This document shows positions 57,453-64,000 of a DNA stretch of 64,000 nt, piece by piece; the stretch's first letter is position 1; each line of letters starts with the position of its first letter. Source of the stretch: Bizionia saleffrena. Lineage in GTDB: Bacteria > Bacteroidota > Bacteroidia > Flavobacteriales > Flavobacteriaceae. The stretch spans positions 227,937 to 291,936 of the forward strand of contig NZ_VSKM01000005.1 in NCBI RefSeq assembly GCF_008086175.1, given 5' to 3'. Below the pieces are notes generated by a model, which had not been told where the DNA came from, ran no database searches, and worked only from the letters and a program-made list of their open reading frames with translations. Position numbers and translations under genes: made by a program.

Positions 57453-58439
57453 TTACTTCATTTTAATAACAACTTTACCTTTAGTTCTTCCGTTTTTAAC
57501 ATGTAGAAAGGCCTTTAAGGTGTCTTTAAAAGGAAATACTTTATCAATAACAGGTTGAATTTTCTGTGCCTCTACAAGTTGCGTTATTTCATCAAGTTGC
57601 TTAGCGTTTGCTTTGAGAATTACAAGACTGTAAGAAGCCGATTTTAATTCCATTTGCTCTGTTATTTTCTGTCTTTTCTGCTTTAAATCATCTTGGTTTG
57701 CCCCCATTTTTTTGGCAGTTTCCTCGTCAGGAGGTCCTACCAGGCTGATTACTTTCCCTCCCTCTTTAATTACTTTAAAAGCATCTTCAGTATATGGATC
57801 TCCAAGAGGATCTAAAACTATGTCCAAATCTTTGACAATAGTTTTGTAGTCTTCGGTTTTATAATCAATAACCCGATCTGCACCAAGTGCTTTTACCCAT
57901 TCTACATTATCTGTACTTGTAGTAGTATAGACATAAGCGCCTTTTGCTTTTGCTATCTGAATGGCTATAGAACCAACCCCGCCTGATCCTGCATGAATTA
58001 GTATTTTATCACCAAATTTTAACTGACCTCTTTGCAAGGCTTGTAGAGCGGTAAGGCTTACCAACGGTAAACTTGAAGCCTCTTCAAAATTTAGATTTTT
58101 CGGCTTTAGACTTATATTATCTTGGCTAATCGCGACGAATTCAGCAAAGGTTCCTTGCTTATTATGATAGGTATACACGTCATCTCCAATATTGAAACCT
58201 GTTACATGTTCTCCTACCGCAACAATTTTACCACTTACGTCATAACCCAAAGTTGCAGGTAAGGTGTAATTCTTTTTAGTTTTCCATTTTCCATTTAAAA
58301 CTTTTATACCTAGAGGATTTACACTAGCGGCAAATATTTCAATTAAAACTTCATCTTTATTAATTGTTGGTTTTTCAATTTCAGAAAATTTTATGCTTTC
58401 CGAAATTTCTCCGTAACCGATATGTTGTATTGCTTTCAT
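57453..58439 (-). CDS. Zinc-independent MDR oxidoreductase (quinone oxidoreductase-like)
   Basis: A 328-aa protein: N-terminal GroES-like fold (NPLGIKVLNG, LPATLGYDVSGKIVAVG), NADPH-binding site ILIHAGSGGVGSIAIQIAK at about 145-165, then TTSTDNVEWVKALGADRVIDY. The zinc ligands of alcohol dehydrogenases are missing, so it belongs to the quinone oxidoreductase branch. It follows YqhA by seven bases and so is probably co-transcribed with it. Confidence 0.9.
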   Translation of the reverse strand: MKAIQHIGYGEISESIKFSEIEKPTINKDEVLIEIFAASVNPLGIKVLNGKWKTKKNYTLPATLGYDVSGKIVAVGEHVTGFNIGDDVYTYHNKQGTFAEFVAISQDNISLKPKNLNFEEASSLPLVSLTALQALQRGQLKFGDKILIHAGSGGVGSIAIQIAKAKGAYVYTTTSTDNVEWVKALGADRVIDYKTEDYKTIVKDLDIVLDPLGDPYTEDAFKVIKEGGKVISLVGPPDEETAKKMGANQDDLKQKRQKITEQMELKSASYSLVILKANAKQLDEITQLVEAQKIQPVIDKVFPFKDTLKAFLHVKNGRTKGKVVIKMK

Positions 58440-58446
58440 AATTTAC

Positions 58447-58962
58447 TTATTTTAAATTGTTAGTACTATCTTCTTTCTTAAGTTTTAATACTTTTAAACC
58501 TATAGCCATTAAAACAATGGAAATAGGAAGGATTAATAATTCCCATTTTAAATTATCGATGTTTACAAAAACCACTTCTAAGAATTTTACAAATAGAATG
58601 ATGATGATTACTTCGGCTAAAACATTTTTTAAATGCCCAATATTGGGTGTTTGAATCCAATTTAATACGCCACTATTTTTGGTGCTAGAGGTATTTGAAA
58701 TAAACAAGGTGTATATGCCATGAGCAAAAATAAACAAGACTAAAGCGATTAAAAAGGTGTCTAAAGATTTTATAAGATAGGTGATGCCAATATCGGCGCT
58801 ATGTAAATGCGCTTTGCCTTCTGGAATATAACCTAAAAAAAACACACGAAAAGCATTAAGCGTTTTTAATGCGCCCACGATAAATAAAAGTAATGAGCCT
58901 AAAAGCGAAAATATAATGGCAATCCAGCTGATATATCGAAAGGCGTAAAATGGTTTTTTCAT
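58447..58962 (-). CDS. YqhA family membrane protein (UPF0114)
   Basis: A 171-aa protein with four membrane spans and the family phrases LIKSLDTFLIALVLFIFAHGIY and VLAEVIIIILFVKFLEVV. The family is uncharacterised. It starts 39 bases beyond the ALDH copy 2 terminator and is followed by the MDR oxidoreductase. Confidence 0.85.
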   Translation of the reverse strand: MKKPFYAFRYISWIAIIFSLLGSLLLFIVGALKTLNAFRVFFLGYIPEGKAHLHSADIGITYLIKSLDTFLIALVLFIFAHGIYTLFISNTSSTKNSGVLNWIQTPNIGHLKNVLAEVIIIILFVKFLEVVFVNIDNLKWELLILPISIVLMAIGLKVLKLKKEDSTNNLK

Positions 58963-59009
58963 AATTAAAAAGTAATTAAAGTCTTCAGTTAAGACAGGTG
59001 ATTAAAGCA

Positions 59010-59036
59010 AAAAACCCCGGCAGGGCCGGGGTTTTT
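59010..59036 (-). terminator. Intrinsic terminator of ALDH gene, copy 2
   Basis: Identical in sequence to the hairpin at 52431-52457. Confidence 0.9.
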
Positions 59037-59064
59037 ATTATAAACTTTTAGTAAAAAGTCTTAA

Positions 59065-60567
59065 TTAAAAGAATCCAACTGGTTTCTTGTCGTAAGAGAT
59101 TAACATGTTTTTTACAACACGGTAATGATCTAAAGCCATTTTATGGTTTTCACGACCGAATCCTGATTCTTTTACACCACCAAACGGAGCGTGAGCAGGG
59201 TACGTATTGTATTGGTTTACCCAAACTCTACCCGCTTTAATAGCACGAGGAACTTGGAATAATTCGTGAGCATCACGAGACCAGACACCGGCACCTAAAC
59301 CGTAAGGCGTATCGTTTGCGATAGCGATAGCTTCTTCAGTAGAACTGAAAGTTGTTAAAGCGACAACTGGACCAAAAATTTCTTCTTGGAAGACACGCAT
59401 ATCGTTCGTACCTTTTAAAACTGTAGGTTGTATGTAATATCCGTTAGAAATTTCACCGTCGTAATTTCCAGCGTCTCCACCAGCTAATACTTCTGCACCT
59501 TCTTCTTTACCGATGTTAATATAACCTAAGATTTTGTCGTATTGTGCTTTAGACACTTGAGAACCAATCATAGTTTCTGGATCAAGCGGATTTCCTTTTT
59601 GAACTAATTTTAGTCGTGCTTGCATTCTTTCTATAAAAAGATCAGCAATATCTTCGTGAACTAAAATACGTGAAGGAGTGGTACAAATTTCCCCTTGATT
59701 AAGTGCGAACATTAACGCGCCTTCAATAGCTTTACTAAAGAATTCGTCGTCTTGATCTGCTACTGAAGGGAAGAAGATGTTGGGAGATTTCCCACCTAAT
59801 TCCATAGTTACAGGAATAATGTTTTCGGCTGCATTGTGTAAAACTTTACGGCCTGTTTCAGTAGAACCAGTAAATGAAAGTTTTGCAATACGTTTAGACG
59901 TTGCTAAAGCTGCACCAGCTTCGGCACCAAAACCAGTTACGATGTTTAATACACCTGCTGGTAAAATGTCACCAATAAGTTCCATTAAAGCAATAACACT
60001 AGTAGGCGTTTGTTCTGCTGGTTTTACAACCGCTGTACACCCTGCTGCTAAAGCTGGAGCAATTTTCCAAGCTAACATTAACATAGGGAAGTTCCAAGGA
60101 ATGATTTCCCCAACAACACCAACAGGTTCGTTTAAAACGATGCTTAATGTATTTTTATCATGTTCAGAGATGCTTCCTTCGTCTGCACGAATAACACCTG
60201 CGAAATAACGAAAGTGATCAATACAGTAAGGGATATCTGCTGCACGAGCTTCACGAATTGGTTTCCCATTATCGATAGTTTCTAAAGTTGCTAAGTATTC
60301 AAGGTTATCCTCCATTACTTGAGCAATCTTTAATAGCATATTGCTACGATCTGTTGCTGAAGACGTACTCCAAGATGGAAACGCTTCGTGTGCTGCATCA
60401 AGAGCAAGATCAACATCTTCTTGTGTTGAACGCGCCGCTTGAGTAAATACTTTACCATCTACTGGAGATACGTTATCGAAATACTCACCTTTAACAGGGG
60501 CTACGAATTTACCGCCAATAAAATTCCCATATCTTTCTTTGAATACAGGTTTAGTTACATTTGCCAT
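59065..60567 (-). CDS. NAD(P)-dependent aldehyde dehydrogenase, copy 2
   Basis: A 500-aa protein identical to the gene product at 52486-53988 except for one residue (Ala in AIAIAND). Same active-site Cys in NQGEICTTPSR and the same AldB/ExaC-type C-terminus. This copy lies 216 bases downstream of an AraC regulator gene on the same strand, with its promoter and two GGTTCAAT boxes between. It is therefore the copy with its regulator. Confidence 0.93.
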   Translation of the reverse strand: MANVTKPVFKERYGNFIGGKFVAPVKGEYFDNVSPVDGKVFTQAARSTQEDVDLALDAAHEAFPSWSTSSATDRSNMLLKIAQVMEDNLEYLATLETIDNGKPIREARAADIPYCIDHFRYFAGVIRADEGSISEHDKNTLSIVLNEPVGVVGEIIPWNFPMLMLAWKIAPALAAGCTAVVKPAEQTPTSVIALMELIGDILPAGVLNIVTGFGAEAGAALATSKRIAKLSFTGSTETGRKVLHNAAENIIPVTMELGGKSPNIFFPSVADQDDEFFSKAIEGALMFALNQGEICTTPSRILVHEDIADLFIERMQARLKLVQKGNPLDPETMIGSQVSKAQYDKILGYINIGKEEGAEVLAGGDAGNYDGEISNGYYIQPTVLKGTNDMRVFQEEIFGPVVALTTFSSTEEAIAIANDTPYGLGAGVWSRDAHELFQVPRAIKAGRVWVNQYNTYPAHAPFGGVKESGFGRENHKMALDHYRVVKNMLISYDKKPVGFF

Positions 60568-60632
60568 AATTATATAATTTAAATTTAGATTCTTAAATAC
60601 TGCTTGCTATAACAAGCGTTTTAATTATGGTA

Positions 60633-60701
60633 CAAATGTACGATGGATTGTTACCTTCTTATTTATGGATACGGTTCAATAACTTATGAAATTGGTTCAA
60701 T
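60633..60701 (-). promoter_or_regulatory. Promoter and AraC-type boxes of ALDH copy 2
   Basis: TACATTTG on the minus strand (60633-60640) and GGTTCAAT twice (60673-60680, 60694-60701), spaced by 21 bases, as in copy 1. The AraC gene ends 80 bases further upstream of the boxes. Confidence 0.7.
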
Positions 60702-60783
60702 GTGTTGGTTTGTATAAAAATCAGTTTCTAGTGTTTTAATAAACAGCTTAAATACAGCGACTTAAGTAGTTTGTATTTTAATT

Positions 60784-61617
60784 TTATATATCTGTTGGAC
60801 TAATTCCGAACTTGTTTTTAAAGGCGACACTAAAGTTAGACAGGTTGTTATAGCCAATATCTAAGTAAATATCAGACGCTTTTAAGTCACCTCCTAGTAA
60901 TAAGTCTTTCGCTTTTTGTAAGCGCTTATCTTGAAGCCATTTTCCCGGTGGTTCGTTATATTCGTTAGTAAAATGACGTTTAAATGTTGATAAACTCATA
61001 TTACATAAAAAGGCAATTTCCTCCAGTTTTAAATTAGAGTGCACATTGCTTTCTACAATACTCTTAAAAGGAGAGACCTCTTTAGATATTAAAGAATGTA
61101 AGTAATATTCGAAACTAGAACCGTATTTATTGAGTAAATACAACATAATTTCTTCAAACTTTAAAACTAATAAAGCGTCGCTAAAACTATGATTTGTAAA
61201 GGTGTTAGAGGATAGAGAGGTAATGAACGCAGCGAGATAGTCGTCGTTTTCTATCACAAAATAAGGAACATCCTCTCTATAAGGTTTTACATCATTGGTG
61301 TATTTACTTAAAAAATCGATAAGTTTCTTTTCCGAAAAAAAGAAAAGCTTACAATAATAAGTCGCATCTATATCTAATAACTCTGTCCATAACCAATTTC
61401 CTTTCTTCAGTAATAGCGATTGTTTGTTGTTCACCGCCATTGAAGTGTTCGCAAAATGGACTTGCTTTTTTCCCACTTGAAGAAAACTGAACATATTCAT
61501 ACTTAAATTAACCTTACTTTTTACCACATCGCTAGACATCTTAAAATCATAAACAAATATGTCTTGTGGCTGGTGTTTGTTATCAAAATATATCTCAGGG
61601 ATATTTTCTATAGGCAT
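60784..61617 (-). CDS. AraC-family transcriptional regulator
   Basis: A 277-aa protein. The N-terminal half is a cupin-type sensor (VGKKQVHFANTS, YYCKLFFFSEKK). The C-terminal AraC DNA-binding domain (about 175-275) has both helix-turn-helices (LEEIAFLCNMSLSTFKRHF and ASDIYLDIGYNNLSNFSVAF) and the closing KFGISP. It is upstream of and co-oriented with ALDH copy 2, and direct repeats suitable for it lie between. It probably activates both ALDH copies in response to an aldehyde or alcohol (inference). Confidence 0.92.
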   Translation of the reverse strand: MPIENIPEIYFDNKHQPQDIFVYDFKMSSDVVKSKVNLSMNMFSFLQVGKKQVHFANTSMAVNNKQSLLLKKGNWLWTELLDIDATYYCKLFFFSEKKLIDFLSKYTNDVKPYREDVPYFVIENDDYLAAFITSLSSNTFTNHSFSDALLVLKFEEIMLYLLNKYGSSFEYYLHSLISKEVSPFKSIVESNVHSNLKLEEIAFLCNMSLSTFKRHFTNEYNEPPGKWLQDKRLQKAKDLLLGGDLKASDIYLDIGYNNLSNFSVAFKNKFGISPTDI

Positions 61618-61875
61618 AGAGTTGTGTTTTAGGATATGTTTTAAAGTTTATGGAACATCAAAATTACTAAAAAAAGAGGCGACCATTTCTAAAATGCGAT
61701 CTTAAATATAAACATTCGTTTGGTAAACGGCCAATAAGGAGTCCTCTAAAGTGTGTAAATAAGGAAAAAATACCAGACACATAACAGAGTCCTTCATAAC
61801 AATGGCTGTATATTAGCGGACTTAAAAATAATCTTATACAAGACGCTTAATGTCTTTTACTAATTAGCATATATT

Positions 61876-63051
61876 ATGAAACGTTTATTTTCAAACTTAC
61901 TCTTCAAGGTTTTTCTTGCCATAGTTTTAGGAATCGTTTTCGGACTGTATTTACCGGAGTCTGTCAATAGAATTTTTACAACCTTTAATTCCTTTTTCGG
62001 GCAGTTTTTAAATTTTGCAATTCCTTTAATTATAATGGGATTAATAATGCCAGCAATTTCCGATTTGGGAAAAGGAGCGGGTAAATTATTATTGCTTACA
62101 GCAGCTATTGCTTATGGTTCTACTTTGTTTTCGGGGTTTATGACGTATTTTGCGACCTCTAACATATTTCCTCAACTTTTAGAATCTCACGTTAACGATG
62201 CATCGCTTATTGCAGATTCAGGCCGGGAATTAACACCCTATTTTAGTATTACCATCCCGCCGGCATTAGATGTTATGACGTCTTTAGTATTAGCGTTTGT
62301 TATTGGTTTAGGGTTGTCGTATCAAGAAAAATCAAGTTTGAAATCCGTGGTTAAAGACTTTCAGAAAATAATAATGCAACTTATAGAAAACGTGATTGTT
62401 CCTTTATTACCCTTATTTATTTTAGGAATATTTGCAAGTATGTCTTTTAGTGGAAAAGTGTTCTCTATATTATCTGTGTTTGTTAGTATTATAGGAGTGA
62501 TTTTTGCCTTACACATTCTATTATTATTGCTTCAATATACTATTGCGGGCGTGTTGACAAAAAAGAATCCTTTAAAATTATTAGCAACAATGATGCCTGC
62601 GTATTTTACGGCTCTGGGCACACAATCTTCGGCAGCAACAATACCAGTTACTTTAGAGCAGTCTATGAAAAATGGTGTTTCAGAGAAAATTGCCGGGTTT
62701 GTTATTCCATTATGTGCTACCATTCACTTGTCTGGTAGTATTATGAAAATTACAGCATGCGCTATGGCGTTAATGATATTAGAAGGAATGCCGTTTAGCT
62801 TTGCGCTCTTCGCAGGTTTTATTTTTATGTTAGGAATTGCTATGATTGCAGCACCGGGGGTTCCGGGAGGCGCTATTATGGCCGCGGTCGGGATCTTACA
62901 ATCAATGTTAGGTTTTACTGAAGAAATGCTAGGCTTAATGATTGCCTTATATATTGCTATGGATAGTTTTGGTACCGCTTGTAACGTTACAGGAGATGGC
63001 GCTATTTCCATAGTAGTGAATAAAATTACAAAAGAAAAAATGGTCGCTTAA
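61876..63051 (+). CDS. Dicarboxylate/amino acid:cation symporter (SLC1/DAACS type)
   Basis: A 391-aa membrane protein with about eight spans and two hairpin loops. The helical hairpin LGTQSSAATIPVT corresponds to the serine-rich HP1 loop, and MDSFGTACNVTGDGAI to the substrate/cation site in TM8. It imports a dicarboxylate or acidic/neutral amino acid with Na+ or H+; the substrate is not decidable here. It is a single gene, divergent from the AraC regulator. Confidence 0.9.
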   Translation: MKRLFSNLLFKVFLAIVLGIVFGLYLPESVNRIFTTFNSFFGQFLNFAIPLIIMGLIMPAISDLGKGAGKLLLLTAAIAYGSTLFSGFMTYFATSNIFPQLLESHVNDASLIADSGRELTPYFSITIPPALDVMTSLVLAFVIGLGLSYQEKSSLKSVVKDFQKIIMQLIENVIVPLLPLFILGIFASMSFSGKVFSILSVFVSIIGVIFALHILLLLLQYTIAGVLTKKNPLKLLATMMPAYFTALGTQSSAATIPVTLEQSMKNGVSEKIAGFVIPLCATIHLSGSIMKITACAMALMILEGMPFSFALFAGFIFMLGIAMIAAPGVPGGAIMAAVGILQSMLGFTEEMLGLMIALYIAMDSFGTACNVTGDGAISIVVNKITKEKMVA

Positions 63052-63400
63052 ACTGTAATAATATAGATAGGGCGGTTTACTAAACGATAGGGTTATAAGA
63101 TGCAAAATAGTTGCTGTTTTTTTTGAAGTTATAAACAACAAATTTAGTAAAAGAGATATTATTTTATATCAAACCAGCTGGGATTAGAAAAAAGAGACTG
63201 TGGCTCAAAATTATTTAGGACTGTACCACTATGCAATACAAGGGTTAGGGGGATGGATAAATAAAGCCGATAAAATGGAGTGCAGTGAGATTATCGATTT
63301 TAAAAATTTCAATAATATACTCAATATACTCTAGGAACATATTAAAGGATTACTATAACCGAATCAGAAATACGCTTATTTACCACTTATATTATATTTT
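63052..63400. other. Intergenic stretch after symporter gene
   Basis: About 350 bases; only short chance frames seen; no recognised gene or strong terminator. Confidence 0.45.
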
Positions 63401-63513
63401 GGGCGTTACCGCATTGCAAAACACTGTTTTGTTTTGCGATGCGGTCAGGCTTTCGGCAGTCGCTTCCCGATAAAAAATCGGGAGAGCTCCAACAAAGCCT
63501 CAATCCTTAACGC
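63401..63513. repeat. 113-bp structured intergenic element with terminal inverted repeat
   Basis: Begins GGGCGTTACCGC and ends CCTTAACGC, so the ends are inverted (GCGTTA/TAACGC). It contains two strong hairpins: CCGCATTGCAAAAC with GTTTTGCGATGCGG (about 63409-63443) and TCCCGAT-AAAAA-ATCGGGA (about 63465-63483). Sequence of this style is common between Bacteroidota genes (recognised from memory) and it is more GC-rich than its surroundings. Confidence 0.6.
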
Positions 63514-63678
63514 AGAGATCGCGACGACCTATATTTAGAATGAGACAAGGAGTGAGTAATCCAGACCGCTGAGATCGCGACGAACGCTCTTCAAAAAACA
63601 GAAAGGAAGGAGTACCTCTTCACGCAGAGATCGCAGGTTCCATAGCAAAATTCAGTAGCCAACATAAAGTGAGCGACG
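63511..63678. repeat. Three 56-bp-spaced repeats of CGCAGAGATCGCGACGA
   Basis: The 12-17-base heading occurs at 63511, 63567 and 63623, exactly 56 bases apart. Copy 2 has one difference and copy 3 diverges after GATCGC. The bases between are poorly conserved, though an AAGGAGTGAGTA/AAGGAAGGAGTA segment recurs at a similar place. Too short and diverged for a CRISPR. Confidence 0.5.
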
Positions 63679-63782
63679 ATTTAAACCACACTGCTCACCA
63701 AATCCAAAGTCTTAAAAAGGCGCCTTTTTAAATTAAAGCACTATAAAAAGTACTAGGTAGCGTAAGGGCTATTCATTATTTA

Positions 63783-63860
63783 GACACGTATTTAAACACT
63801 TCCCCAAACGCTACCCACAAATAGAGCCTATATAGTAAGGACAACCAATAAATACGTGTC
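63783..63860. repeat. 12-bp perfect inverted repeat
   Basis: GACACGTATTTA (63783-63794) and its exact complement (63849-63860), with a 54-base spacer. A second inverted pair, GGTAGCGT/ACGCTACC (63756-63763, 63808-63815), interleaves with it. Confidence 0.5.
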
Positions 63861-63958
63861 CCAATAAAAAACACATTAAAACTCATCTGTAAAACACTGA
63901 TAATAAACAGTGTTAAGATTAGATTAATAAATCGTTAAAGAAAGACCTACTAAGTTAG

Positions 63959-63988
63959 TTGTAAATACAAAAAAGGGTTCTATCTTTG
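63959..63988 (+). promoter_or_regulatory. Promoter pointing out of the window
   Basis: TTG (63959-63961), 19 bases, TATCTTTG (63981-63988): an exact Bacteroidota promoter. The gene it serves lies beyond the right edge. Confidence 0.8.
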
Positions 63989-64000
63989 CACCCCGAAACA

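Larger units (their letters stand above)
59002..60802. repeat. 1.8-kb direct duplication, copy 2
   Basis: The counterpart of 52423-54223, offset by 6579 bases, same orientation. Its right end runs 19 bases into the intact AraC gene, so this copy is the likelier source. Coding differences by eye at 59173, 59284, 59325 and 59437 (one amino-acid change); four more lie in the outer 80 bases. Confidence 0.93.

Noticed and set aside
57373..57558. 61-codon frame overlapping the end of the MDR oxidoreductase
   Set aside because: Antisense overlap with a conserved gene and no independent support.
63285..63473. 62-codon plus-strand frame
   Set aside because: Runs into the structured repeat and has no protein-like features.
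63511..63678. CRISPR-like reading of the 56-bp-spaced repeats
   Set aside because: Only three diverging headings and no cas genes.

Overview
The window looks like chromosome from a marine Flavobacteriaceae bacterium (Bacteroidota). The DNA is AT-rich, most genes lack a clear Shine-Dalgarno sequence, and several starts are preceded by the Bacteroidota promoter form TTG-N19-TAnnTTTG (cleanest before rplM and at the extreme right end). Gene content agrees: DUF2141, DUF5686-like barrels, PKD lipoprotein/exoprotein families, duplicated ExbD genes, pyruvate carboxylase, a flavobacterial EcsC protein. The genus cannot be decided from sequence alone.

Layout. 1-2.4 kb: 3' part of a PiT phosphate transporter and an OmpA lipoprotein. 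2.4-12 kb: the most unusual locus. On the minus strand an exported PKD protein, an exported TPR-CHAT peptidase with a C-terminal membrane anchor, a retropepsin-like aspartic protease (overlapping the CHAT gene) and an orphan NarL-type response regulator form one operon. Just downstream lie four 62-bp copies of a promoter-like module with a TACGTA operator. Two of them precede compact transcripts ending in clear intrinsic terminators, a third has a weaker one, and the fourth drives a 31-aa membrane peptide. Two exported proteins and a divergent sigma/anti-sigma pair complete the locus. 12-17.3 kb: tatD, ansA, tRNA-Ser(GGA), and an exbB-exbD-exbD operon with a membrane protein and a beta-barrel. 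17.3-27.3 kb: EcsC, two decayed genes, DoxX, a PAP2-like protein, rpoN, asnS, an MMPL exporter and a barrel. 27.5-32 kb: rplM-rpsI-rpsB-tsf-pyrH-frr, all on the minus strand.

32-36.4 kb holds a two-component/PepSY module in visible decay: the histidine kinase has an early in-frame stop, the PepSY protein a one-base frameshift, and the adjoining outer-membrane gene many stops. 36.4-43.4 kb: trimethylamine monooxygenase (tmm), DUF2141, pyruvate carboxylase and a conserved unknown. 45.2-52.1 kb: a complete urease cluster ureABC-EFGD with a nickel-permease-like protein and a urea transporter, interrupted by an intrinsic terminator between ureC and ureE. 52.4-61.6 kb: two nearly identical aldehyde dehydrogenase genes in a 1.8-kb direct duplication, flanking a glutathione-independent formaldehyde dehydrogenase, an MDR oxidoreductase and a YqhA protein, with an AraC regulator upstream of the second copy. 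61.9-64 kb: a SLC1-type symporter, then about 0.9 kb without genes containing a structured 113-bp repeat, a 56-bp-periodic repeat and a promoter pointing out of the window.

How it may work together (inference): urea uptake, nickel uptake and urease, with TMA oxidation and formaldehyde/aldehyde oxidation, suit use of urea and methylated amines as nitrogen sources and handling of the aldehydes produced. The CHAT/retropepsin/response-regulator/small-RNA locus is the best candidate for an undescribed system. Its parts suggest an envelope-sensing proteolytic module with its own sigma factor and small-RNA outputs, but no function is proven by sequence.
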